From: Thiopseudomonas sp.
GTDB taxonomy: Bacteria > Pseudomonadota > Gammaproteobacteria > Pseudomonadales > Pseudomonadaceae
DNA: 64,000 nucleotides
Reading direction: 5' to 3'
Assembly: GCA_023228985.1 (NCBI GenBank)
Contig: JALOAC010000006.1
Location: forward strand, 1-64,000
Shown: positions 45,603-54,567 of the stretch, piece after piece
Layout of the letters: the number at the start of each line of letters is the position of its first letter
How positions within the stretch are numbered: the stretch's first letter is position 1
Made by a program: the position numbers and the translations under genes
Notes under the pieces: generated by a model
Seen by the model: only the letters and a program-made list of their open reading frames with translations
The model's database searches: none
What the model was told of the DNA's origin: nothing

Positions 45603-46127
45603 TTAATCGTCGAGGCGCTCTTCCAGTTGACGTACTTCGTAGAGCACCTTGTCTAAAAACTGCATTCTGCGCACTAGGCGTTCTGCTAGCTGACGCTGGC
45701 TTAAGTCTTGCCAAACAGCGGCAAACTCTGTGTTTAACTCATCACGAAGCTTACGCAAGCGCTTTTTAAACATCTCAAGAGCGGCTAAGTCTTCGCTGTC
45801 CGACAAGTCTTCCAACTCTTCACGCCACTGTATTTGCTGCATAAAGAACTCAGTGTCCTGTACCGTAGCCTCTTCGTCCATAGGCTCTTGCAGGTTAAGC
45901 AGATACAGCGCTCGCTGGGTAGCTGATTTTAGCGTTTCATAGGCTTGGTTCAACTCTGCCGAGCGCTGCACTGCCAATCGCTTATCTTGGTCTGAAGCCG
46001 ACGCATAACGGTCAGGGTGCACTGCCTTGGCCGCTTCACGGTAATTATGGCCCAACTGTGTTTGGTCGACTGTAAAGTCTAGCGGCAGCTCTAACAAGCT
46101 AAAGAAGTTGGTCGCAGGCTTCGCCAT
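45603..46127 (-). CDS. hscB: Fe-S assembly co-chaperone HscB
   Basis: J-domain protein that delivers IscU to HscA. ATG at 46127 gives 174 residues, the family length. The J-domain carries the invariant HPD in AKAVHPDRYAS; the C-terminal three-helix bundle contains ELREEL-like acidic helices that bind IscU. It starts one base before the iscA stop region ends. Confidence 0.95.
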   Translation of the reverse strand: MAKPATNFFSLLELPLDFTVDQTQLGHNYREAAKAVHPDRYASASDQDKRLAVQRSAELNQAYETLKSATQRALYLLNLQEPMDEEATVQDTEFFMQQIQWREELEDLSDSEDLAALEMFKKRLRKLRDELNTEFAAVWQDLSQRQLAERLVRRMQFLDKVLYEVRQLEERLDD

Positions 46128-46128
46128 A

Positions 46129-46452
46129 TCAAACACTAAAACTTTCGCCGCAGCCACACTCGCCGCGCACATTAGGGTTATTAAACTTAAAACCCTCGTT
46201 AATCCCCTCGCGCACGAAATCTAGCTCGGTACCATCAATAAAGTCTAGGCTGTTTGAATCCACTATGACCTTTAAGCCATGGCTTTCGAACACCTCATCT
46301 TCAGCACCCACCTCGTCCACATACTCCAGTACATAGGCCATGCCTGAGCAACCGGTAGTACGAATACCTACGCGTATACCTTCGCCTTTGCCGCGTTTAT
46401 CTAACGAACGGCGCACATGTTTTGCTGCGGCTTCAGTTAAGCTAACTGTCAT
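46129..46452 (-). CDS. iscA: Iron-sulfur cluster assembly protein IscA
   Basis: A-type carrier that transfers clusters to targets. 107 residues. Ligand cysteines: TTGCSGMAY and the C-terminal GECGCGESF. AAGGAGGTG precedes the ATG. Confidence 0.97.
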   Translation of the reverse strand: MTVSLTEAAAKHVRRSLDKRGKGEGIRVGIRTTGCSGMAYVLEYVDEVGAEDEVFESHGLKVIVDSNSLDFIDGTELDFVREGINEGFKFNNPNVRGECGCGESFSV

Positions 46453-46467
46453 GTCACACCTCCTTAA

Positions 46468-46854
46468 TTACTGTTTTGCTTGCTTCTCTTTATAGTCACG
46501 TACCGCGGCTTTAATTGCATCTTCGGCCAATACCGAGCAGTGGATTTTTACCGGTGGTAAGGCTAACTCTTCAGCAATAGTAGTGTTTTTAATTTGTTCG
46601 GCCTCATCCAGCGTCTTGCCCTTCATCCACTCTGTCGCCAGCGAGCTTGAAGCAATGGCTGAACCGCAACCATAGGTTTTAAATTTAGCATCTTTAATGA
46701 TGCCGCTGTCATCCACTTCGATTTGTAGACGCATTACGTCACCACAAGCCGGCGCACCGACCATACCTGTACCAACGTTGGGCGCATCGGCGTCCATCTT
46801 GCCCACGTTGCGGGGGTTCTCGTAGTGGTCAATTACTTTTTCGCTATATGCCAT
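46468..46854 (-). CDS. iscU: Iron-sulfur cluster scaffold IscU
   Basis: Scaffold on which [2Fe-2S] clusters are built from IscS-derived sulfur. ATG at 46854 with GAGG upstream gives 128 residues. Ligands: Cys37 and Asp39 in GAPACGDVM, Cys63 in YGCGSAIASS and Cys106 in IHCSVLAEDA, with the LPPVK HscA-binding motif just before the last. Confidence 0.98.
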   Translation of the reverse strand: MAYSEKVIDHYENPRNVGKMDADAPNVGTGMVGAPACGDVMRLQIEVDDSGIIKDAKFKTYGCGSAIASSSLATEWMKGKTLDEAEQIKNTTIAEELALPPVKIHCSVLAEDAIKAAVRDYKEKQAKQ

Positions 46855-46871
46855 GATACTAATCCTCGCTA

Positions 46872-48086
46872 TTAATGGGCCTGCCACACAACTTTAGACA
46901 GGTCGACACCATCTTTATACATATCCCACAGGGGTGAAAGTTCTCGTAGTTTGCCTACGGCCTCACGCACCTGCACCACTGCATAATCTACTTCTTCTTC
47001 AGTGGTAAATCGTCCGAAAGTAAAACGAATCGAACTATGTGCTAATTCATCATTGCGCCCTAAGGCACGCAATACATAAGAAGGTTCTAAGGATGCCGAG
47101 GTACAGGCCGAACCTGATGAGACCGCTAAGTCTCTAAGCGACATCATCAGCGACTCACCCTCAACATAGTTAAAACTTAGGTTTAAAAAGTGCGGTAGAC
47201 GCTGGGTTTGACTGCCATTTAGATACACTTCTTCCATATCCTGTAGCTGATCATAAAAACGCGCGCTGAGCTTGGCGATACGCTGGGTATCCTGCTCCAT
47301 ATCTTGCCCAGCAATCGCAAAAGCTTCACCCATACCAACAATTTGATGGGTCGCTAGTGTGCCAGAACGCATACCACGCTCATGACCACCACCGTGCATT
47401 TGTGCTTCGAGGCGTACACGCGGTTTACGACGCACAAAGAGCGCACCAATACCCTTAGGACCGTATGCTTTGTGTGCCGAAAATGACATCAAGTCAACTT
47501 TTAGCGTCTCTAGGTCGATAGGCATTTTACCTGCCGACTGCGCCGCATCGACGTGGAACAAAATCTTACGTGCGCGGGTCACTTCACCAATCGCCGCAAT
47601 ATCATTTACCGTTCCAATCTCGTTATTCACGTGCATGATGGAAACTAGGATTGTATCTTCACGCAACGCGGCTTCCACTTGTTCAGCGGTGATAATGCCC
47701 TCTTCAGACGGATCCAAATAGGTCACCTCAAAACCTTCACGCTCTAGCTGACGCATGGTATCTAAGACTGCTTTGTGTTCAACTTTAGAGGTAATTAAGT
47801 GTTTGCCTTTGGTGCCATAAAAATGCGCTACACCTTTGATAGCAAGGTTATCCGACTCAGTTGCGCCGGACGTCCAGACAATTTCTCGTGGGTCGGCATT
47901 CACCAAGTCAGCTACTTGCTGACGAGCATTTTCCACGGCTTCTTCAGCACGCCAACCATACACATGCGAGCGTGAGGCTGGATTACCAAAATTACCCTCC
48001 ATGGTCAGACACTCAATCATTTTCTGCGCCACGCGCGGATCGATTGGCGTAGTAGCTGAGTAATCTAAATAAATGGGTAACTTCAT
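46872..48086 (-). CDS. iscS: Cysteine desulfurase IscS
   Basis: PLP enzyme that takes sulfur from cysteine for Fe-S clusters and tRNA thiolation. 404 residues. PLP lysine is in SFSAHKAYGPKGIG and the persulfide Cys in SSGSACTSASLEPS. GAGGAGAACG precedes the ATG. Confidence 0.98.
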   Translation of the reverse strand: MKLPIYLDYSATTPIDPRVAQKMIECLTMEGNFGNPASRSHVYGWRAEEAVENARQQVADLVNADPREIVWTSGATESDNLAIKGVAHFYGTKGKHLITSKVEHKAVLDTMRQLEREGFEVTYLDPSEEGIITAEQVEAALREDTILVSIMHVNNEIGTVNDIAAIGEVTRARKILFHVDAAQSAGKMPIDLETLKVDLMSFSAHKAYGPKGIGALFVRRKPRVRLEAQMHGGGHERGMRSGTLATHQIVGMGEAFAIAGQDMEQDTQRIAKLSARFYDQLQDMEEVYLNGSQTQRLPHFLNLSFNYVEGESLMMSLRDLAVSSGSACTSASLEPSYVLRALGRNDELAHSSIRFTFGRFTTEEEVDYAVVQVREAVGKLRELSPLWDMYKDGVDLSKVVWQAH

Positions 48087-48122
48087 GTCGTTCTCCTCAG
48101 GTAGCTAGCATGTTGTTTATGT

Positions 48123-48593
48123 TTACATGCGCGCTATTGTATTTTGTTCTTCGGCTTGATTTAAGTGCTGTCTAGTGGAAATTTTCTTCACATCAGCACG
48201 CTCAACCAGACAGCCCAAGCTGATGCTGCTTAAAAAATCATGTATTTGTTCACTGAGCTCGCACCACAAGTGGTGGGTAAGGCAGGTTTGTCCACCCTGA
48301 CAATCGCCCTTACCTTGGCAGCGTGTGGCGTCTACCGACTCATCCACGGCATCTATAACTTGCACTATTTGGATAAGCTCTGGCTCACGCGCCAACTGAT
48401 AACCGCCGCCCGGCCCGCGCACACTGGCAACCAAGTCATTACGTCGCAACTTAGCAAAAAGCTGCTCTAGATAAGATAAAGATATATGCTGTCGCTCAGA
48501 AATGTCAGCCAAAGATACCGGCCCTTCTTGAGCATTAAGTGCTAAATCCAGCATTGCTGTAACCGCATAACGGCCTTTTGTGGTCAATCGCAT
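48123..48593 (-). CDS. iscR: Fe-S cluster-sensing regulator IscR
   Basis: Rrf2-family repressor/activator with a [2Fe-2S] cluster. ATG at 48593 gives 156 residues beginning MRLTTKGRYAVTAM. Cluster ligands Cys92, Cys98 and Cys104, and His107, occupy the same numbers as in E. coli. The winged-helix DNA-binding region is at 1-60. First gene of the isc operon; a type-1 IscR site overlaps its promoter, implying autorepression. Confidence 0.97.
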   Translation of the reverse strand: MRLTTKGRYAVTAMLDLALNAQEGPVSLADISERQHISLSYLEQLFAKLRRNDLVASVRGPGGGYQLAREPELIQIVQVIDAVDESVDATRCQGKGDCQGGQTCLTHHLWCELSEQIHDFLSSISLGCLVERADVKKISTRQHLNQAEEQNTIARM

Positions 48594-48625
48594 ATTCAAC
48601 ACCGCAAAGATCAGATTTGCCTAGC

Positions 48626-48658
48626 ATTATGCAATCTCCGACAAAAACAGTCAAGTAT
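48626..48658 (-). promoter_or_regulatory. iscR promoter with type-1 IscR binding site
   Basis: On the minus strand: -35 TTGACT (48649-48654), 17-base spacer, -10 CATAAT (48626-48631). Overlapping bases 48634-48658 read ATACTTGACT, five T-rich bases, GTCGGAGAT, closely resembling the E. coli type-1 IscR site bound by [2Fe-2S]-IscR. Confidence 0.78.
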
Positions 48659-48692
48659 TAATCCTAGCAAATCAGTCTGTCTTTACGAAAAC

Positions 48693-49496
48693 CTACTCTG
48701 ACTCTGTCGGCGGAGTGTCTTTTGCATTGGCAGAACCGTTAGCAAAGGTATTTTCAGGCAGATCGGGCAAATCCTTTGCACAATAATCGCTACCCAAGTC
48801 GCGCAACGCATCACACATTTCGTCTAAGCGCTCTTCTACACCCAGCAAATGATCCAGCATCGCGCCTATAGAGCGCGCTACTGGATCCGGCATATCCTCA
48901 GTCACACCGTAAGCATCAAAACCATAACGCTCGGCTGCTGCCTGCCGCTTAGCATCCGTTTGTGGCTCAAGGTGTTTATCGTCCGCTCTTTCAATAATTT
49001 TTGCCGGAATACCAACTGCCGTTGCACCCGCAGGAACTGCTTTGGTCACCACTGCATTAGAGCCAATTTTAGCCGCCGCACCGACAATAAAAGGACCCAG
49101 CACTTTTGCGCCAGCACCCACTACCACGCCGTCCTCCAGCGTTGGATGGCGCTTGCCTTTATTCCAGCTGGTGCCGCCTAAAGTAACGCCCTGGTAGAGC
49201 GTGACATCATCACCAATCTCCGCGGTTTCACCAATCACCACACCAAAGCCATGATCGATAAAAAAGCGGTGGCCAATTTTGGCGCCCGGATGAATTTCGA
49301 TACCGGTAATCCAACGACTAAAATGCGACACCCAGCGCCCCAGCAACTTCCACCGCCGCAGCCATAACCAATGGGCAATTCTGTGCAACCACACCGCATG
49401 CAAACCCGGATAGCAGGTGAGCACCTCGAAGGTGTTGCGTGCCGCCGGATCGCGATGAAACACACTTTTAATATCTTCTTTCATGCGCTTAATCAT
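48693..49496 (-). CDS. cysE: Serine O-acetyltransferase
   Basis: First step of cysteine synthesis, giving O-acetylserine. ATG at 49496 has GGAGAG upstream and gives 267 residues starting MIKRMKEDIKSVF. The hexapeptide-repeat beta-helix includes GAKIGHRFFIDHGFGVVIGE (active-site Asp-His) and QGVTLGGTSW. Its location before iscRSUA links cysteine supply to Fe-S assembly. Its 5' end overlaps trmJ by 8 bp. Confidence 0.96.
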   Translation of the reverse strand: MIKRMKEDIKSVFHRDPAARNTFEVLTCYPGLHAVWLHRIAHWLWLRRWKLLGRWVSHFSRWITGIEIHPGAKIGHRFFIDHGFGVVIGETAEIGDDVTLYQGVTLGGTSWNKGKRHPTLEDGVVVGAGAKVLGPFIVGAAAKIGSNAVVTKAVPAGATAVGIPAKIIERADDKHLEPQTDAKRQAAAERYGFDAYGVTEDMPDPVARSIGAMLDHLLGVEERLDEMCDALRDLGSDYCAKDLPDLPENTFANGSANAKDTPPTESE

Positions 49497-50283
49497 GACT
49501 GTCTCTCCGCTGTTTGCGCCGCTGCAGCTCGCCACTGGCAGCTATTTGTGTTTCAGTTAGAATGCCGCGCAAAATACCGACCTCAGACTTGCTCAGTTGC
49601 ACGCGACCATAAATACGTCTCAGCCTCGCCATTAAGTGGCGAGGCTTTTCGGGATCTAAAAACTCAATATCAACCAGAGTACGCTGCAGATGCTCATAAA
49701 ACAATTCCAACGCATCGTGGGATGCAGGTGCACTACCAAGTATGGCCGTTCTCTCTACTGAGACCATACGTGTTGGCTGCTGCGTAGCTGTGAGCCACGC
49801 CATACGCAGCTCGTAGGTGAGCACCTGCACAGATGCGGCAAGATTTAATGAACTAAACTCTTCAATCGCTGGAATGTGTACATGGTACTGACACAGATGC
49901 AGCTCTTCATTGGTCAGCCCTGCGTACTCGCGCCCAAACACCAACGCCATATCTGCATCCGGCTCAATCTGTATTTGCTCAATACAACGCTGCGCTGCCT
50001 CACGCGGATTAACCAAAGGCCATGGAATCCGCCTATCACGCGCACTGGTGCCCAGCACCAAGCTGCAGCCAGCTAACGCCTGCTCCAAGCTGGACACAAC
50101 CTGTGCATGCTGCAAAATATCATCAGCACCCGCGGCGCGCGCCACTGCATCTTTACTCGGAAAATCCTTGGGCTGCACCAGCACTAGCTGCTTTAAACCC
50201 ATGTTTTTCAGAGCCCGTGCAGCACCGCCAATATTACCTGGATGGCTAGTGCCTACTAACACCACTCGAATCTTATTCAGCAC
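49489..50283 (-). CDS. trmJ: tRNA (cytidine/uridine-2'-O-)-methyltransferase TrmJ
   Basis: SPOUT methyltransferase acting on position 32 of tRNAs. GTG at 50283 is chosen (GGGG about 5-6 bases upstream), giving 264 residues; a GTG four codons earlier is possible. Motifs: VVLVGTSHPGNIGGAARALK at the N-terminus and ALVFGREYAGLTNEEL and SLNLAASVQVLTYE in the knot. Confidence 0.94.
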   Translation of the reverse strand: MLNKIRVVLVGTSHPGNIGGAARALKNMGLKQLVLVQPKDFPSKDAVARAAGADDILQHAQVVSSLEQALAGCSLVLGTSARDRRIPWPLVNPREAAQRCIEQIQIEPDADMALVFGREYAGLTNEELHLCQYHVHIPAIEEFSSLNLAASVQVLTYELRMAWLTATQQPTRMVSVERTAILGSAPASHDALELFYEHLQRTLVDIEFLDPEKPRHLMARLRRIYGRVQLSKSEVGILRGILTETQIAASGELQRRKQRRDSHD

Positions 50284-50428
50284 CTGCAACCCCACTGCAA
50301 TTTAAAACCACAAAGCTTACCTAAAACAGAGCTTTTCCGCCATGAAAAACCGCCAGACAAGCGCACACATACGCGAGAGTATCTGCTAGAATACCCAGCT
50401 ATTCTTTAACAACCCCTGGTAATTACCC

Positions 50429-51244
50429 ATGCAGCCCATGCTGAATATTGCGCTGCGCGCAGCTCGTAGCGCCGGCGAACTCATTGTGCGTTCAATGGAC
50501 AGACTCGACAGACTGTCGATCAGTGAAAAAGTAGCCAAAGACTACGTCACTGATATCGATCGCGCCGCTGAAAAAACTATCATCAACTCTATTCTCAAAG
50601 CTCACCCCAATCACGGATTTCACGCTGAAGAAAGCGGTGTTATTGCAGGTACTGGCGAAGGCGCTGATTACCAGTGGATCATCGATCCTCTGGATGGCAC
50701 AACCAACTACATTCACGGTATTCCCCACTTTGCAGTGAGCATTGCTTGCCGTTATCGCGGTCGTATTGAACACGCTGTTGTTTACGATCCTATGCGCGAT
50801 GAAGACTTTACCGCCAGTCGCGGCCGCGGTGCCATGCTTAACGGTCGTCGTCTGCGCGTTTCTAAGCAGCAAAACCTTAATCACGCTGTTCTAGCTACGG
50901 GATTCCCTTTCCGTAACGAGCAAATGGCTCACATCGATAATTACCTAGAGATGTTCAAATCTTTAGCTGGACAAAGCGCCGGTATCCGCCGCGCCGGCGC
51001 GGCTAGTCTCGACTTAGCCTATGTTGCTGCAGGCCGTTACGACGGTTTTTGGGAGTTCGGGTTATCCGAATGGGACATGGCAGCAGGTGCGTTACTGATT
51101 CAAGAGGCTGGCGGTCTAATTAGTGATTTTACTGGTAACCACCACTTCCTCGAAAAAGGTCATGTCGTAGCTGGTGGTCCAAAGTGCTTTAAAGCCATAC
51201 TGACCTCCATCCAGCCCTTCGTACCTAACAGCTTTAAAGACTAG
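50429..51244 (+). CDS. suhB: Inositol-1-monophosphatase / SuhB
   Basis: Li-sensitive Mg phosphatase fold; in enterobacteria SuhB also joins the rRNA antitermination complex. 271 residues. Metal-site motifs: GFHAEESG, WIIDPLDGTTNYIHG and SEWDMAAGALLIQEAG. Divergent from trmJ as in Pseudomonas; a TAGAAT -10-like element lies at 50387. Confidence 0.95.
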   Translation: MQPMLNIALRAARSAGELIVRSMDRLDRLSISEKVAKDYVTDIDRAAEKTIINSILKAHPNHGFHAEESGVIAGTGEGADYQWIIDPLDGTTNYIHGIPHFAVSIACRYRGRIEHAVVYDPMRDEDFTASRGRGAMLNGRRLRVSKQQNLNHAVLATGFPFRNEQMAHIDNYLEMFKSLAGQSAGIRRAGAASLDLAYVAAGRYDGFWEFGLSEWDMAAGALLIQEAGGLISDFTGNHHFLEKGHVVAGGPKCFKAILTSIQPFVPNSFKD

Positions 51245-51277
51245 AGTCTTAACTTCTAGATCTTTATAGGTAGCGAT

Positions 51278-51311
51278 CAAAAACGCGGGCCAATCAGCCC
51301 GCGTTTTTATT
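51278..51311. terminator. Bidirectional terminator between suhB and secF
   Basis: AAACGCGGGC, 6-nt loop, GCCCGCGTTT then T-run; 10-bp perfect stem. Confidence 0.87.
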
Positions 51312-51331
51312 TGTCTCGCCCACATATAATC

Positions 51332-52240
51332 TTAAGGCAAATCATCCACTTCATGCTCAACCACAGGTGGGATGAGATCTTCCACCGTAAGCTTAAGCCA
51401 CAGCAGGAAGATACTCGCAATATAAACCGATGAGTAGGTACCCACACCTACGCCGATCAGCAACGCCAATGCAAAGCCCCATAGATGATCACCACCGAAT
51501 ACCAACAGCGCCAACACAGCCAACATCGTTGAAATCGATGTGGCTAAAGTACGCATCAGCGTTTGCGTGGTCGAGATATTAATATTGTCGATAAGCTCAG
51601 TGTTACGCAATAAGCGAAAGTTTTCACGAATACGGTCAAACACTACAATGGTATCGTTAAGTGAATAACCAATAATCGCCAAAATAGCCGCCAAAACCGT
51701 TAAATCAAACTGCAACTGGAAGTACGAAAATACGCCCAGCGTGACGATAACATCGTGAAACAGTCCAACAATGGCACCAACTCCGAACTTCCACTGGAAG
51801 CGAAACCCTAGATAAATCAAGATTCCAGCCAAAGCCACCAGAATCCCCATGCCTCCCTGATCACGCAGCTCTTCACCAACCGCCGGACCAACAAACTCGA
51901 CCTGCTTAACGACAAAATCAGCTTGTGATGTTTGTCTCAACAGCTGCTCGATCTGCATACCCAAATTAGGGTCTTCACCCGGGGTGCGAATAAGCAAGTC
52001 ATTGACTGAACCAAAGCTCTGCACCACAGCATCTACATAGCCATTGCTGTGCAGTACATCACGCACCTCACTTACCGCTGCTGCTTCTGTATAGCTAAGC
52101 TCAATAAGAGTTCCGCCAGTAAAGTCCAAACCAAAGTTAAAACCCTTCACTGCAATACTCGCTATTGAAGCAACAGTCAGGATTAGGGTGATAGCGAACG
52201 CAATGTGGCGAACGCCCATAAAATTAATAGTACGTCTCAT
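51332..52240 (-). CDS. secF: Protein translocase subunit SecF
   Basis: RND-type partner of SecD that drives late protein export with the proton gradient. ATG at 52240 (AGGGG upstream) gives 302 residues. Six helices; conserved FNFGLDFTGGTLIEL after helix 1 and LNDTIVVFDRIREN in helix 4. Follows secD by 10 bp. Confidence 0.97.
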   Translation of the reverse strand: MRRTINFMGVRHIAFAITLILTVASIASIAVKGFNFGLDFTGGTLIELSYTEAAAVSEVRDVLHSNGYVDAVVQSFGSVNDLLIRTPGEDPNLGMQIEQLLRQTSQADFVVKQVEFVGPAVGEELRDQGGMGILVALAGILIYLGFRFQWKFGVGAIVGLFHDVIVTLGVFSYFQLQFDLTVLAAILAIIGYSLNDTIVVFDRIRENFRLLRNTELIDNINISTTQTLMRTLATSISTMLAVLALLVFGGDHLWGFALALLIGVGVGTYSSVYIASIFLLWLKLTVEDLIPPVVEHEVDDLP

Positions 52241-52250
52241 CACTGCGCCC

Positions 52251-54113
52251 CTAAATCCACAATTTCTTAACGTCACGTGCGCCGTAGACCAAGTTCACCA
52301 TGGCACGCGTAACAAAAATAGCGGTAAACATCGAAGTGATAATCCCTAGCGACAAGGTCACAGCAAAGCCTTTAATTGGCCCCGTACCTATCGCAAAGAG
52401 AATCAGTCCCACTAACAAAGTAGTCAGGTTACCGTCAATAATCGCTGAGAAGGCCTTATCAAAACCCTCACTAATCGCCCGCTGTACACTGGCGCCATTC
52501 GCAATCTCCTCACGAATACGCGAGAAAATCAGCACGTTGGCATCCACCGCCATACCCATGGTCAGCACAACACCAGCAATACCCGGCAAGGTTAACGTAG
52601 CGCCCAGCATGGACATCATCGCTACTAGGTTGACCATGTTCAAACTTAACGCCACGGTTGCAAAAACACCGAACAGCTTGTAAACCAGCAGCATGAAAAT
52701 GGCTACAAAAATAAAGCCATATATAGCTGCCGTTACACCCAGCTGGATATTTTCTGCACCCAAGCTTGGCCCAATCGTACGTTCTTCAGCAAAATACATC
52801 GGCGCAGCCAAACCACCTGCGCGCAGCAACAAGGCCAATTCAGAAGACTCACCCGGACCTCTTAGACCCGTGATGCGGAACTGACTGCCGAGCGCCGACT
52901 GAATGGTCGCCAGACTAATAATTCTTTTTTCTTCTTTAAAGCTTTGAATGGCTACCTCTTGTTCAACGCCATCAACCAGCTGACGCACATAGCGCGTAAC
53001 AGGACGTTGCTCAATAAAAATCACCGCCATACTGCGTTCGATATTATTGCGCGTAGCCCGATTCATTAAGTCGCCCCCACGACTGTCTAACTTAATGTTG
53101 ACCTGTGGTGTACCTTTCTCATCAAAGCTCGCCTGCGCATCAGTTACCTGATCCCCAGTAATAATTAAGCTACGCTCCAAAGCCACCGGCGGGCGACCTT
53201 CTTCACGAAACGCAAACATCTCGGTCGTTGCTCGCGGCGCATCATGCATAGCGGCTAGACGGAACTCTAGGTTAGCTGTTTTACCCAAAATACGTTTGGC
53301 TTCAGCGGTATCCTGCACACCGGGCAGTTCAACCACAATACGGTTAGCACCTTGACGCTGCACCAACGGCTCCGCCACACCAAGCTCATTCACCCGGTTG
53401 CGTACAGTGGTTAAGTTTTGCTTGATAGAATATTCACGAATTTCAACCAGCTTAGCCTGCGTCATGCTCAGCTGCAGTATTGGCTTATCGTTACGCTCAA
53501 CCAGTTGCTGTTCAAAATCACTAAATTCTTTACGCAATAAAGAGCGAGCCTTATTGGCCGAATCGTTATCATCAAAACCTAGCTGAATGCCATTCTCTAT
53601 CGCTGGCAGTGTACGGTAACGCACGCGCTCTTTACGCAGCACGCTTTTCACTTCGCTGTCTAATACTTTCAAGCGTGCTTCGATCGCCTTTTCCATATCC
53701 ACTTCTAATAAGAAGTGCACACCACCAGACAAATCCAAGCCTAGCTTCATGGGACTCGCGCCCAAGCTGCGCAGCCATTGAGGTGTATTTTGTGCTAGGT
53801 TCAATGCCACTACATAGTTATCACCTAGGCTCTTGCGCACTACTTCTTTTGCCGGCAATTGGTCGTCTTGCTTATGCAAGCGAATCAAGCCGGAACGCTG
53901 TGATAATTCGGTTAATTTAACCTGAATACCCGCTTGCTCTAACGCACTGGCTGCACGCTGCAAGTCAGCTTCGCTAACCTCTAACGCAGTGCTATTTCCA
54001 CTAATTTGAATAGCTGGGTCATCAGGATATAAATTGGGTGCAGCATAGATAAAGCTGACGCACAAAATCAGTGCAATCAGCGCATACTTCCATAGAGGAT
54101 ATTTATTGAGCAT
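52251..54113 (-). CDS. secD: Protein translocase subunit SecD
   Basis: Membrane protein with a large periplasmic domain that pulls exported proteins out of SecYEG. ATG at 54113 gives 620 residues starting MLNKYPLWKY, as in Pseudomonas. Motifs: LGLDLSGGVHFLLEVD, and GMAVDANVLIFSRIREE in helix 4. Preceded by a leader with two hairpins. Confidence 0.98.
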   Translation of the reverse strand: MLNKYPLWKYALIALILCVSFIYAAPNLYPDDPAIQISGNSTALEVSEADLQRAASALEQAGIQVKLTELSQRSGLIRLHKQDDQLPAKEVVRKSLGDNYVVALNLAQNTPQWLRSLGASPMKLGLDLSGGVHFLLEVDMEKAIEARLKVLDSEVKSVLRKERVRYRTLPAIENGIQLGFDDNDSANKARSLLRKEFSDFEQQLVERNDKPILQLSMTQAKLVEIREYSIKQNLTTVRNRVNELGVAEPLVQRQGANRIVVELPGVQDTAEAKRILGKTANLEFRLAAMHDAPRATTEMFAFREEGRPPVALERSLIITGDQVTDAQASFDEKGTPQVNIKLDSRGGDLMNRATRNNIERSMAVIFIEQRPVTRYVRQLVDGVEQEVAIQSFKEEKRIISLATIQSALGSQFRITGLRGPGESSELALLLRAGGLAAPMYFAEERTIGPSLGAENIQLGVTAAIYGFIFVAIFMLLVYKLFGVFATVALSLNMVNLVAMMSMLGATLTLPGIAGVVLTMGMAVDANVLIFSRIREEIANGASVQRAISEGFDKAFSAIIDGNLTTLLVGLILFAIGTGPIKGFAVTLSLGIITSMFTAIFVTRAMVNLVYGARDVKKLWI

Positions 54114-54134
54114 GATACCGCCCGTGTTTGCAGC

Positions 54135-54204
54135 AACTCTTTTGCTCAAGAGTTACTTCAATGTTTCTGACAAGCAGCCTGCAACCTATCATTAGGTTGC
54201 AGGC
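54135..54204 (-). other. Two intercistronic hairpins between yajC and secD
   Basis: 54177-54204: perfect 12-bp inverted repeat GCCTGCAACCTA/TAGGTTGCAGGC with TCAT loop. 54135-54154: AACTCTT/AAGAGTT with a 6-nt loop, about 20 bases before the secD ATG. Neither has a T-tract on the minus strand. They could stabilise or regulate the yajC and secDF parts of the transcript. Confidence 0.65.
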
Positions 54205-54212
54205 CAACTTCT

Positions 54213-54545
54213 TTAAATGGCTTTCAACGTGCCCTTGGGCAGGGCGGCCACAACAGCTTGCCTTTGTATGTTCAGCGAAACTGTGTCCGATACTTCCATA
54301 ACAATGAACTCATCGGTTACCTTGGTAATACGGCCAACAACACCACCGGTGGTTACCACCTCATCACCCTTCTGCAAACCACCCACCAAGCTCTTATGCT
54401 CTTTGGCACGCTTGGCTTGCGGGCGCCAAATCATGAAATAGAACACCACCAAGAAACCACCCAAAAGGGCAAACTGCATAAATTCGTTGCCAGGAGGCGC
54501 TGCTGCTGCGGTGTCGGCATAAGCCATAGGGATCAGAAAACTCAT
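54213..54545 (-). CDS. yajC: Preprotein translocase subunit YajC
   Basis: Small single-span partner of SecDF. 110 residues with helix at about 26-44 (FALLGGFLVVFYFMIWRPQ) and the conserved RPQAKRAKEHKSLVGGLQKG. 100 bp before secD. Confidence 0.96.
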   Translation of the reverse strand: MSFLIPMAYADTAAAAPPGNEFMQFALLGGFLVVFYFMIWRPQAKRAKEHKSLVGGLQKGDEVVTTGGVVGRITKVTDEFIVMEVSDTVSLNIQRQAVVAALPKGTLKAI

Positions 54546-54567
54546 ATGTACTCCTAATTTTTATTAA

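Noticed and set aside
45562..45714. 51-residue N-terminal extension of HscA
   Set aside because: Overlaps the hscB 3' end and reads as arginine/serine-rich shadow; Pseudomonas HscA begins at the internal ATG.
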